The translations under genes were made by a program, and so were the position numbers. Below, piece after piece: positions 6,401-14,389 of a stretch of 15,290 bases of DNA. The stretch lies in contig JBCCFC010000163.1 in the NCBI GenBank assembly GCA_039029935.1, positions 1-15,290 of the forward strand, given 5' to 3'. The first letter of the stretch is position 1, and each line of letters starts with the position of its first letter. The notes under the pieces were generated by a model, which was not told the origin of the DNA, did no database searches, and saw nothing but the letters and a program-made list of their open reading frames with translations. This DNA comes from G039029935 sp039029935. GTDB taxonomy: Bacteria > Chloroflexota > Anaerolineae > Caldilineales > Caldilineaceae.

Positions 6401-8396
6401 GACCCGCATCGCCACCATTACAGGTGAGGGCATCGTCGTTGATACCGATTTGTGCCCCACTATAGGTCGGCAACGGTGCATCGGTAAACTCGACAACCGT
6501 GTTATACGTTTTTTCGCCCCCCATCCCAAACAAGTGTGTGCGATAGCGATAATAGGAAATCTGCTCGCCCGTTTCCACATGCGCAGCAGGACCCTGATTG
6601 GCGGTTGTGGTATACGACCCAACGGTTACAGGCAAATCATTTGCGCTTGTTGCAGCGGTCTGGCGCACCAATATCTGTGCAGGCATATCAATTAAATTGT
6701 AGTGGGATGTATCAAAGGCAAAACATTGGCTAAAGGCAATATCTGGACCATCTTCGTCTGGCGTAGAGCCACGTGCGGTGCCCATGATCGTCAATACCTG
6801 TCCACGCGCAACCTGATCGATTCGATCTATGGCATTGATAGAGTGTGTCCAGTATGTGGCACTGTTGGTGTTTTGCGGGAGGTCCCCAATTCCACCAAGG
6901 GCTGTCGAAGTGCCATCGATACCACGATAGAGGCCATAGTCTAATGCCCAACCTGTATGTTCCAATAGCTGGAGCGGGCCAGATGCGAAGACAATATTGT
7001 GTCCGGTGGTAAAGCCGGGTAAACCGCTGCCCGCTGGCGACGCCCCAAAGGTGGCATCAACAGTATTGTTCTCAATAGGACCATCGACAACAATGCCGCT
7101 TGTGCCTGTGGTCGCAATCTCAACGACATCATCGGCATCTGTAATGGCGGTGTTCTCATCAAACCCAGCATTCGAGTTATGGAAACGGGCTGAGATGCTT
7201 GAGTTGTCGTTGTTGGTGTCCGCAATGGCGGCATCGACATCTGCTTTGGGGAACCAGAACGCAATCTGACCTGCGTGAACAACAGCAGTGGTATTGGCGG
7301 ACCCATCGGCATTGTTGATCAGCGGGCGATGGGTTGCCCCGCTGATGGTCATGGGTACAACCGGATAGCCGCCTGCACCCGTTGTCTGTGCGCCACAACT
7401 CCACGTGCCAGTCGTCACGGGCAGTGCGCCCCCGCCGTCATATTTCCCACAAACGGTGCGCCCCGCAAAGCCTGCACCCGCTGCCGTCATCTGACCAGCC
7501 GTTGCGACCGTTGCACCCGGGACACCATCCCACAGGTGATCCCAAATTTGGATGGCCGCACTGTCGTTGATGGGACCACTGCCGCGCTGCGGTGTACCCG
7601 CTTGTGAGTAGTCGATCTGGTAGAGTTCATAGAGAAGCACGTAGCCATCCTCTACGCCGTCATTCACCACGCCCGAGACGATTGGTGCTAATTTCACCCA
7701 GTCTGTCGATGGTGCTTCCGAGACAGTGAGCAACTGATTCAAGGTATCATTCACACCAACGCCATCATCGTCGGTCGTCAACGTGGCTGTGACATCAAAG
7801 GTCGTGTTGTCCAACGCCTCTTGCAAGGTTGCCACAGGCCGAATCACACCGTTGGACCCTTCGGGCTGATCGCCCAAGTGACAGACCAGTGTATGCCCAT
7901 CCCCAGAAATGCTCGACTGCGCTGGGTCACAGTTGGCAAACATACCCGTAGCACTAGGACTCCAGATGCTGTGGGCTGGCAAGACCACTGTCAGCACAAT
8001 GTTGGTGGCATCATCTTCATTGATGTTCCAATCCACACGCACCGAGTATGTATCCCATGTGCGCACCACACCGTTCTGTGCGCCAGCATCCTCACCAGCG
8101 GTATGCGGCTGTGGGGCTGCCCCTTGCCATGTATCAAAATCGGTAACGTTATCTGCTGTGGTGTAACTGGTTGTGCCATCGTAGACCACGCCGATCTGGA
8201 CTTCGTTCTGCGATTGTGCCTGTGCGATGCGGCCAGGATACTCTGAAGGGGCGAATAAACTGCCCATGTCCATGAAAAGAGCGGTAGACATCAACCCACA
8301 GAGAAGGACAATAACAAAACATGTGACTCTCATGCCCCCCGTGCCATACCGCCATGCGAGCTGACTATATAAAGTTATTTGATTGAATTTTTGCAT
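3489..8396 (-). CDS. Giant secreted DUF11/SdrD-B-like surface protein, paralog 1
   Basis: A protein of 1635 residues. I start it at the ATG at 8394-8396 because AGGACA precedes it exactly as in the paralog; the frame stays open to 8420. Residues about 24-48 are a hydrophobic signal segment and the probable signal peptidase site is A-Q-A|QSQNE at 60/61. A long N-terminal region with cysteine pairs follows (C156/C172, C316/C334). DUF11-like beta domains lie at about 842-975 and 1015-1235. One SdrD-B-like module follows at about 1234-1400 (YLRVGGLLWDD...DPDNNIDNDDNGYND, with Asp/Asn clusters that suit calcium), then a third DUF11 domain at about 1405-1515 and an Fn3-like domain at about 1520-1605 (VVVLSWSTVDETDLIGFHVLR). 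It ends in WTVYLPVLRR. Such proteins are extracellular adhesins, sheath or stalk-like structures. No LPXTG is present, so the anchor is unknown. Compared with its neighbour it lacks one SdrD-B module and 22 residues of the third DUF11 domain. Confidence 0.88.
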   Translation of the reverse strand: MQKFNQITLYSQLAWRYGTGGMRVTCFVIVLLCGLMSTALFMDMGSLFAPSEYPGRIAQAQSQNEVQIGVVYDGTTSYTTADNVTDFDTWQGAAPQPHTAGEDAGAQNGVVRTWDTYSVRVDWNINEDDATNIVLTVVLPAHSIWSPSATGMFANCDPAQSSISGDGHTLVCHLGDQPEGSNGVIRPVATLQEALDNTTFDVTATLTTDDDGVGVNDTLNQLLTVSEAPSTDWVKLAPIVSGVVNDGVEDGYVLLYELYQIDYSQAGTPQRGSGPINDSAAIQIWDHLWDGVPGATVATAGQMTAAGAGFAGRTVCGKYDGGGALPVTTGTWSCGAQTTGAGGYPVVPMTISGATHRPLINNADGSANTTAVVHAGQIAFWFPKADVDAAIADTNNDNSSISARFHNSNAGFDENTAITDADDVVEIATTGTSGIVVDGPIENNTVDATFGASPAGSGLPGFTTGHNIVFASGPLQLLEHTGWALDYGLYRGIDGTSTALGGIGDLPQNTNSATYWTHSINAIDRIDQVARGQVLTIMGTARGSTPDEDGPDIAFSQCFAFDTSHYNLIDMPAQILVRQTAATSANDLPVTVGSYTTTANQGPAAHVETGEQISYYRYRTHLFGMGGEKTYNTVVEFTDAPLPTYSGAQIGINDDALTCNGGDAGPSGWVASTGDLSVFDTVNPGDGVYEGITRARVRTLNTQDVGIIGNMDPRWPGVGITAYFQVRVKSDIAVQTDNQELMAFTSHHFHTEVWDGAGSVPAILDDNNCRPHTSAQWNADDQAGDGSLTASGWCNNRYQDDGTDSFDTTDTIDWHDAAGGFNPYSASWEDSSGALAYIVGARLGVSKTNLNGINDIKDNGELAQFKVVPYVTGSTQEALGNVYLIDYLSPNHEFVDFISQPTTPGTTCTYNAGTIICRYSEEDPTIDTGPLPPGLPGGWPTVLDGDPSFTIEVRVKDAIANPDMPTSLSNRARARSFLLGPWDVGTGDFSAGGVITNATQDINVYAFTYMPLPADEGLITKSLGALGGPCTTHPTEDPIPAGWDTNCQMVDYEQHITYTLAISNHGNTAFSNIRFVDVLPYNGDGASEPASNTPNQTGSTPTTGDARTPASNFTGTVDYISVTGTMTVLVTADTPSLISRDPDRTWADNTWCNAPGGTAQNGGGGACPATAADVTAIYAILDGPLNPGETDAITMVMDVNNYRCDDIWTNISGLRVDEILLPVRSMDVSVMPRCYLRVGGLLWDDTNNDELADGGDTHTTFAGVEVHLYDVGGTQVATTTTDANGEYLFEGLQAGEYRVRIPDTTANQALLEGYSSSTGVDQIDSQVDPDNNIDNDDNGYNDSDPNFLFSSLPISLTNDVEITTATDGIDNSDDESQANTINGATPIYPANNSNLTVDFGFHEFPLMVAVEKMLNTPDPVIPGTSVTFTIRITNTGQVMITTLPLTDTYSIAHLTYVGIRTTPESDTTANNGQIVWNDLTQAAPNGFDMDFGPGDVNMAQVFTHTVTDTVRIYAPTGVLLTSRDVMIEDEVVVLSWSTVDETDLIGFHVLRLDDADGEPVRLTNDKQMILAQEADNGGAYRYEDMTGDTDANHHYVLEMVMADGTRPLMDMGSLAQRPENQSPNVWTVYLPVLRR

Positions 8397-8568
8397 AAAG
8401 CTTTGTCCTAACATTTTCATTTTTTGATTTGGGGTTTATTGTGCGGGATAGATTTTCTTGACGCCAATGTAGCCTCGAAATTTACTTTATGTTATTTTTG
8501 TGTTCTTGGAATGATTTAAGTCAATACAATTAAGTTTTTAGATATAAGAGATAGTTTGTAAACCTCCT
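8397..8568 (-). other. AT-rich upstream region of paralog 1
   Basis: This stretch holds the presumed promoter and leader of paralog 1. On the minus strand a TTGACT (8519-8524) is the best -35-like hexamer, but no convincing -10 sits 16-18 bases downstream. The AGGA just before the ATG at 8394-8396 is the ribosome binding site. No hairpin leader like that of paralog 2 is visible and there is no gene. Confidence 0.35.
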
Positions 8569-8645
8569 AGATTGGTCCAATTGATTTCGGAATGACCACA
8601 TTTTTTCCAAAAATGTGGTCATTCCGAAATCAACTGGACCAATCT
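8569..8645. repeat. 77-bp near-perfect palindrome (37-bp arms, 3-nt loop)
   Basis: The left arm 8569-8605 and right arm 8609-8645 are reverse complements with a single mismatch (A versus G in GGTCCA[A/G]TTGATTTCGG), separated by a 3-nt loop. The central part reads CCACATTTTT and AAAAATGTGG. The arms are far longer than a normal intrinsic terminator needs, and no T-run follows on either strand. It lies about 170 bp upstream of paralog 1's start and about 295 bp beyond the stop of paralog 2. It could be a mobile palindromic element, a cruciform, or a binding site; the sequence alone does not decide. Confidence 0.9.
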
Positions 8646-8726
8646 CTCTGTCCCGATACTTTCTCCGGCACTGCGACTTATATCTAATTTCTTTTTTGAT
8701 TACTTAAAATTTTAACTTTTGCATAA

Positions 8727-8888
8727 AAAAATGTGGTTCTCTAGGATTTCATGTAGTTGACATTCGTAGGTCATCGCTATTAGCGTGACATTCTTGAGGC
8801 GTCCCAGAGTGTCACGCTAATAGCGATGACCTACGATAACCGTTCATATCTGTCAATCACATGAGTTCCTGTTGAACCAAAAATGTGG
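8727..8888. mobile_element. MITE-like nested inverted repeat bounded by a 10-bp direct repeat
   Basis: Outer arms 8734-8762 and 8851-8879 (29 nt, 22 matches, beginning TGGTTC and ending GAACCA) enclose inner perfect arms 8764-8790 and 8810-8836 (27 nt, containing TCATCGCTATTAGCGTGACA). The loop is 19 nt. The whole is flanked by the direct repeat AAAAATGTGG at 8727-8736 and 8879-8888, which overlaps the arm ends by a few bases. No ORF lies inside. Size, terminal inverted repeats and a possible target duplication resemble a miniature inverted-repeat transposable element. The A-rich flank makes the direct repeat weaker evidence, and the right copy also forms part of the adjacent terminator. Confidence 0.5.
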
Positions 8889-8926
8889 CGTAAACTGTGA
8901 ATATTCTGTCACAGTTTACGCCACAT
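8878..8926 (-). terminator. Intrinsic terminator of paralog 2
   Basis: Perfect 18-nt arms at 8883-8900 and 8909-8926 (ATGTGGCGTAAACTGTGA and its complement) surround an 8-nt loop. Read on the minus strand, the stem is followed at once by a run of five T (8879-8883). It starts about 15 bases beyond the stop of the large gene that ends at 8941, the expected place for a rho-independent terminator. Confidence 0.85.
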
Positions 8927-8940
8927 CTTTTATGCTTTAC

Positions 8941-11900
8941 TTACCTCCGTAACACAGGCAGGTAAACCGTCCACGCACTTGGTGCTTGGGCAATCGTCCC
9001 CATATCCATCAGCGAACGTGTGCCATCGGCCATGACCATTTCCAACAGATAATGGTGGTTTGCATCGGCATTGCCAGTGACATCCGCATAACGGTAGTCA
9101 GTTCCATTGGCGGCATCCTGCGCCAGAATCATCTGCTCATCATCCGTCAGATGCACAGGCTCACCCATCGAGCCATCCTCGCCTTCATCCATGCGCAATA
9201 TATGGAAACCAATCAGGTCGGTCTCATCAACGGTAGACCAAGATAGCACTACAACTTCATCCTCAACCGCTACATCCCTGCTACTCAACAGAACACTGGT
9301 AGGTGCATAGATGCGAACCGTGTCGGTGACAGTATGCGTGAAGACCTGTGCCGTATTGACGGTCCAGCTATTGGGCAATGATGTTGTGTCCAATCTCGCT
9401 GCAAACTCCACCACAACATCCCACACATCACCGGGACCGAAGTCCATATCAAAGCCGTTGGGCGCGGCCTGTGTCAGGTCGTTCCACACAATCTGCCCGT
9501 TGTTGGCCGTTGTGTCGGACTCTGGTGTTGTGCGTATTCCAACATAGGTCAAATAGGCGGTGCTATAGGTGTCAGTCAGTGGGAGTGTGGTGATGGTCGT
9601 TGTCCCCGTGTTGGTGATGCGAATCGTGAAGGTCACACTTGCGCCTGGTATCACAGGGTCAGGTGTGTTCAGCATCTTTTCAACAGCGACCAATGGAATG
9701 ACGGACACAAACCCAAAGTCAACGGTCAAGTTGCCATTGTCGCCATCGCCGTCATTGGTTGGCTCCGTGTTGAACTGGAGGTCTATGGGCGCACTGCTGA
9801 TGCCGTTGGTTGCGGGGGCACTGTCATCAATGCCGTTGTCGTCATCATCATCAGCGTCTGCATCAGGATCATTACCGATACCACCAGTGCTGTCATCGCT
9901 CGACATGTGACCAACCAGCGCGCCATTGCTACCAAAGTTGCTGGCTGGGATGTGAACGACATAGGTTTCGCTGATGAGTTGGGTGAAGGTGTAGTAGCCG
10001 CCACTCTGGGTTGTATCGCTCATGACAAATGTGTCACCCACCGAGAAGCCCGGTGTGCCATCGTCATCCAGATAGAGTTCCACCGTCACGCCGTCGATGC
10101 CCTGTTCACTGCCATCAATGACACCGTTGTCCGCTGTGTCACCACCGATGCCATCGTCACGCCAGACTTGGTTGCCCACGTTCAGCGATTGCCATAGACC
10201 AAAGTCTACGGTTAGATTGGAGCTTTCCTGTGGATACGCTGGTGTGCTGCCGTTCATGGCGTTGGCCTGGCTTTCATCGTCGCTGCCATCAATGCCATCA
10301 ACGGCTGTTGTGATTTCGCTTTCCTTGGTCAATGAAATCGGCAGTGCTGAAAACAGGAAGCCAGCGTTTGGATCGTTGTAGCCATTGTCATCGTTGTCCG
10401 TGTTGTTATCGGGGTCAACCTGACCATCTATATTGTCGGCACCCGTCGAGGATGCATAGCCATCTAAAATGGCTTGGTTGCCAGCAGTATTGGGAATACG
10501 GACCTGATAGTTGCCCTCGCTCAACCCTTCAAAGACATATTCACCGTTGATATTTGTGGTGGTCGTCACCACCAAACTCCCGCCAGCATCATAGAGATGA
10601 ACTTCCACACCCGCAAAGGTCGTATGGTTGTCACCGTTGTCCGCCATCTCATCGTTGTTGACATCTTCCCAGAGCAGACCGCCCACGCGCAGGTAGCAGC
10701 CAGGCATCATACTCACATCATTCGAGCGCACGGGCAACAGGAGTTGGTACGCACGCATCCCAAATGTATTGGTCCAGATATCATCACACTCATAATTTTG
10801 TGGCTCTAATTCCAGTGTAATCGAGGCGCTATCATTGGGATTGATCGGTCCATCCAAAATGGCGTAGATGGCCGTCACATCCGCTGCTGTGGCGGGACAG
10901 GGGTTGCCACCGCCATTCTGTACGCTACCGCCGATGGCATCACACCACGTGTTGTCGTTCCATGTGCGGTCTGGGTCGCGTGAGATACCAGCGGGGGCGT
11001 CTGCCGTAAACAACATCACCATCGACGTCGTGCCTGTGACTGTGGCCGAAACGTATTCAATGGTGCCCGCAAAGTCAGAGGCAGGTGTGCGCCCATCGCC
11101 AACCGTCTTTGGTGTGGAACTACTCTGCGTAGACGTATTTGAGGCTGGCTCTGTGTTGTCACCGTTAAAGGCAAAGACATCGACAACGCGTACATCGGTA
11201 TAAACATAGCTACCCGTGTTTGAGATTTGCAACGTGTATTGGATGGTCTCGTCATAGTCAAGCTTGGCACAGCGTGTGGCCCAGTCTGCTGGCGGTGTGC
11301 CTTGATATTCATCACACGCATTACCCGTATTGAGCAGATGCTTGACAATTTCACCATCAGCATGGGCAAATGGCATGTAGGAAGAGGCCACTGCGAATAC
11401 AGTTTTTGATGAGTTGGAGGTGGTATTGGAGAATCCGCCTGCACCACCGTTGAGCAGTTCGTCCCAAGGACCCACCTCAGATGAGAAGGCATAGCCATAA
11501 TTATCGAGCCGTTTCAACGAGTCGATATTGGCAACTGCGCCTGTGACACGCACTTCAATCACCACCGTGCTGCTGCCGTCGGCTACTGTCGGCCAGCCAC
11601 CGGGGAGACCTTCGGGGAGTGCGCCCGTGTCGACTGTTGGATCAGGCTCTGAATATTGACAAGTGATAATTTGTCCAGCGACAGAACAGGTTGCCCCCGG
11701 CGTGGTCGGTGTGCTCACAAAGCGCACAAATTCATAATAGGCGCCAAGAGAATCGACGAGTCGCACATTGGTCAGGGCTTCGGCAGATGCGCCAACAACG
11801 CTGGGCGTCATGGCATACTGTACAAGTTGATCATTGTCTTTGATATCGATAACACCGTTGACATTGCTTTTTGCCACAGAGAGTTGGGCTTCAACAATCT

Positions 11901-14367
11901 TGAGAAAATCGACCGAGGCCGACCCTCGATCCCACCCATTTGTACTGACAGTTGCTGTATCACTATAGCGGATGTCATCACCGACCGTTGATGAGTTCGC
12001 ACCATCATCCACATAACGACCATTACACCAGCCCGTCGTTGTGGTGTCATCATTGGGGTCTGTCCCCGCAGTCCAGTCGTTGCCATCAAATGCCCCGCAG
12101 TCTGTGGTCGGCGGGTTTGCATCCACAGATGGGTCCCAATCACCCATTGCATGACTGGCAAAGGCAAACAACTCCTGCTCGTCACGCTGGGCAACGATGT
12201 CGGTTAACACTTGGGCACCAAAATGCGCCACAATGCCTTGATGAAAATCATGTTCATAGGGGATGATTGAATCGGTCAGTCGGACCCGTGCGCGTGTGAT
12301 ATTCTGGTATAGTCCATCCCCATCGGGATCAAAGAGGGCGGCTGTGGCCGGATTGCTCAGGTCGCTGGCGGCAACCCACCCAAGAGACCCGGCATCGGCA
12401 TCGTTACAACTCAAGCCATCATAGTCGATCCCCGTTGAGCCGCCGACCGTCGGTATCGCGGCGTTGGTAATTTCAATCCCATAGTTGAGCGAGTCACCAT
12501 AGATGGCACTGCCCACCAATGCTGTACCGGACACGCCTATTGAACTTCCAGGACCACCGCCTATTTGGTGTCCTGTCAAAACGTGGACAGCGGGTCCATC
12601 GGAGGGTGCAACTGTCCGTGAGGACATGACATTGATGACCCGATCTGTAGCAGCATAATTGCTTGGCGAGTCCATCAGCTTCTTAATGTCGATGGCAGAG
12701 GGCAAGTCGGTGATATTATAGTGGGTGGTATCAAAGGCCATACAGCCAGAAAGCGGGTCTGATGTCCCCGAGGCCAAGAAGTTGGCGACGATGGTCATTT
12801 TTTGGCCGCGGGGGGTCTCTGCTATATATCCACCCGTGGCGATGTTGCCACTATGTGCATGTGCATAGGTGCTTGCGCCCGGAAAAGCATCCATTGCTCT
12901 GGATTGGATGTCTTTGACGAGATGCAACACAAGCTCGCCATCAGGGTCCGCCCATTCATATTCGAGCATAGAGAGTGTACCCTTCCAGAAACGAATATCG
13001 TGAAATGCCCCGCGCGTGATACCACCACTACCGCTAAAGGTGGGTAGTGCCGCCCCAAAGTAGGCGATGGCCGTGTTGTCTTCGGTGGTCTCGGTCTGTG
13101 TTGATAGGTTTGTGCCATGACTTTCGATGGCGATCACGTCCGTCGCAGTGATGATGGTGCTGGTGGCATCTTGATGCGCAATCGAGTTGTGGAATTCAGC
13201 GATAACAGGCGAGTTTGCATTGTTGGTGTCGGCAATGGCGGTATCAACTTCACCTTTTGGGAACCAGAACGCAATCTGCCCCGCCAGAATGACTTTGGCC
13301 GTGTTGGTCGTCGTGTCAACATTGGTCAGCGGTGCAGGGTTGGTTGACATGCCCGAAACAGTCACCGGAATCACAGGGTAGCCGCCAGCACCTGTCGTCG
13401 GTGTACCACAATTCCATGTACCTGTGGTGGCAGGGAGTCCACCCGTGCCATCATACTTACCACAGACCGTGCGGCCTGTAAACCCAGCCCCTGCTGCCGT
13501 CATGTCGGCGTTGGTTGCCAGCCGTGCCGAGGGAACCCCATCCCACAAATGGTCGTAGAAGGCAATCGCTTGTGAATCGTTCACGGCTCCGATGCCAATT
13601 TTCTGGATGCTTTGATGGATGTCAACGGCGGAGAGTTCATAGAGCAACACATAGCCTTCTTCCCCACCAGACATGATGGCGGCAGAGATGCTCGGCTCGT
13701 TCTTGATCCAGTTGACCTCTGCTGTCTCTGAAACCGTGAGGTCCTGCGGCATGTCGTCGCTTACTGGCGCGGAGCCACTGGATGTCGTCAGCGTGGCGGT
13801 GACGTTAAAGGTCTCATTGTCGAGCGCGCTCATGAGCTGTATGATTGGGCGGATGGAGCCATGCGAGCCTTCGCGCTGATCGCCCAGTACACAAACAAGT
13901 GTTTGGGCGTTTGTAAAGGACGATGTAGCTGGGTCACAGCCTGCAAACATCCCTGTTCCATCGGGTCGGAACTCACTGTGGCTTGGCACCACAACCGTGA
14001 GTGTGACATCTGTGGCTGCTTCTTCGTTGATGTTCCAATCGACACGCACAGAATAGGTGTCAAAGGTCCGCACAACGCCATTGCGCAGCCCGCCATCTTG
14101 CCCTGGCGTGTGGGTTTCGGGTGCGCTCCCACTCAATGTTGCGCTGCCACCAGGGTCGGCAAACGGTTCTGTACCGTCATAGATGAGTTCAACCTGGATT
14201 TCATTTTGAGACTGTGCCAGTGCAACATTGCCGAGATACCCCGTCGCAATGAATAATCCCTCCACACCAAATAGCATACACAGCAATACAAGGACAGAAA
14301 GGATTACCCTTCTGCCATATCGCCATAGACACTGATTATGTAAAATTTCTTGAACAAGTGTGTACAT
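8941..14367 (-). CDS. Giant secreted DUF11/SdrD-B-like surface protein, paralog 2
   Basis: A protein of 1808 residues from ATG (14365-14367) to TAA. The start is set by AGGACAGGAATTT just upstream, matching AGGACAAAGCTTT before paralog 1; the frame stays open to 14442, but that stretch is a hairpin-rich leader. The signal segment RRVILSVLVLLCMLFGVEG leads to a probable cleavage at A-L-A|QSQNE. The layout follows paralog 1: a long N-terminal region with paired cysteines, two DUF11-like regions, an SdrD-B-like module (about 1224-1389), a second SdrD-B module absent from paralog 1 (about 1389-1551, NVGNQVWRDDGIGG...DPDADADDDDDNG), a third DUF11 domain, an Fn3-like domain (VVVLSWSTVDETDLIGFHIL) and the tail WTVYLPVLRR. 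The acidic clusters would bind calcium in known SdrD-B domains. It is presumably an extracellular structural or adhesive protein. It is followed by its own terminator, so it is probably transcribed independently of paralog 1. Confidence 0.88.
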   Translation of the reverse strand: MYTLVQEILHNQCLWRYGRRVILSVLVLLCMLFGVEGLFIATGYLGNVALAQSQNEIQVELIYDGTEPFADPGGSATLSGSAPETHTPGQDGGLRNGVVRTFDTYSVRVDWNINEEAATDVTLTVVVPSHSEFRPDGTGMFAGCDPATSSFTNAQTLVCVLGDQREGSHGSIRPIIQLMSALDNETFNVTATLTTSSGSAPVSDDMPQDLTVSETAEVNWIKNEPSISAAIMSGGEEGYVLLYELSAVDIHQSIQKIGIGAVNDSQAIAFYDHLWDGVPSARLATNADMTAAGAGFTGRTVCGKYDGTGGLPATTGTWNCGTPTTGAGGYPVIPVTVSGMSTNPAPLTNVDTTTNTAKVILAGQIAFWFPKGEVDTAIADTNNANSPVIAEFHNSIAHQDATSTIITATDVIAIESHGTNLSTQTETTEDNTAIAYFGAALPTFSGSGGITRGAFHDIRFWKGTLSMLEYEWADPDGELVLHLVKDIQSRAMDAFPGASTYAHAHSGNIATGGYIAETPRGQKMTIVANFLASGTSDPLSGCMAFDTTHYNITDLPSAIDIKKLMDSPSNYAATDRVINVMSSRTVAPSDGPAVHVLTGHQIGGGPGSSIGVSGTALVGSAIYGDSLNYGIEITNAAIPTVGGSTGIDYDGLSCNDADAGSLGWVAASDLSNPATAALFDPDGDGLYQNITRARVRLTDSIIPYEHDFHQGIVAHFGAQVLTDIVAQRDEQELFAFASHAMGDWDPSVDANPPTTDCGAFDGNDWTAGTDPNDDTTTTGWCNGRYVDDGANSSTVGDDIRYSDTATVSTNGWDRGSASVDFLKIVEAQLSVAKSNVNGVIDIKDNDQLVQYAMTPSVVGASAEALTNVRLVDSLGAYYEFVRFVSTPTTPGATCSVAGQIITCQYSEPDPTVDTGALPEGLPGGWPTVADGSSTVVIEVRVTGAVANIDSLKRLDNYGYAFSSEVGPWDELLNGGAGGFSNTTSNSSKTVFAVASSYMPFAHADGEIVKHLLNTGNACDEYQGTPPADWATRCAKLDYDETIQYTLQISNTGSYVYTDVRVVDVFAFNGDNTEPASNTSTQSSSTPKTVGDGRTPASDFAGTIEYVSATVTGTTSMVMLFTADAPAGISRDPDRTWNDNTWCDAIGGSVQNGGGNPCPATAADVTAIYAILDGPINPNDSASITLELEPQNYECDDIWTNTFGMRAYQLLLPVRSNDVSMMPGCYLRVGGLLWEDVNNDEMADNGDNHTTFAGVEVHLYDAGGSLVVTTTTNINGEYVFEGLSEGNYQVRIPNTAGNQAILDGYASSTGADNIDGQVDPDNNTDNDDNGYNDPNAGFLFSALPISLTKESEITTAVDGIDGSDDESQANAMNGSTPAYPQESSNLTVDFGLWQSLNVGNQVWRDDGIGGDTADNGVIDGSEQGIDGVTVELYLDDDGTPGFSVGDTFVMSDTTQSGGYYTFTQLISETYVVHIPASNFGSNGALVGHMSSDDSTGGIGNDPDADADDDDDNGIDDSAPATNGISSAPIDLQFNTEPTNDGDGDNGNLTVDFGFVSVIPLVAVEKMLNTPDPVIPGASVTFTIRITNTGTTTITTLPLTDTYSTAYLTYVGIRTTPESDTTANNGQIVWNDLTQAAPNGFDMDFGPGDVWDVVVEFAARLDTTSLPNSWTVNTAQVFTHTVTDTVRIYAPTSVLLSSRDVAVEDEVVVLSWSTVDETDLIGFHILRMDEGEDGSMGEPVHLTDDEQMILAQDAANGTDYRYADVTGNADANHHYLLEMVMADGTRSLMDMGTIAQAPSAWTVYLPVLRR
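9361..9426 (-). other. 22-codon DUF11 segment absent from paralog 1
   Basis: These 66 bases encode WDVVVEFAARLDTTSLPNSWTV. The flanking codons (GPGDV before, AQVFTHTVTDTVRIYAP after) are shared with paralog 1, where the join falls at 3911/3912. Two-base AC microhomology is present at the ends. A beta strand of the DUF11 sandwich would be lost in paralog 1 while the frame is kept. Confidence 0.8.
9715..10200 (-). repeat. Extra SdrD-B-like module unique to paralog 2
   Basis: Exactly 486 bases (162 codons) lie between two copies of the module end NLTVDFG, whose DNA reads AAAGTC[A/T]ACGGT on the plus strand at 9715 and 10201. In paralog 1 the corresponding junction is a single AAAGTCTACAGT at 4201. 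Recombination between the NLTVDFG-coding repeats can add or remove this module without breaking the frame. It contains the EQGIDGVTVELYLDDDG and DPDADADDDDDNGIDDS signatures of an SdrD-B fold. Confidence 0.8.
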
Positions 14368-14389
14368 AAATTCCTGTCCTACTGTTTTC

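Noticed and set aside
3527..8246. Many plus-strand and shifted-frame ORFs inside the large genes
   Set aside because: They are mirror frames of the repetitive GC-richer coding sequence, low in complexity and without ribosome binding sites.
3489..8396. Paralog 1 as a decaying pseudogene
   Set aside because: Both differences from paralog 2 are exact multiples of three, the frame is open throughout and the signal peptide and C-terminal tail are intact.
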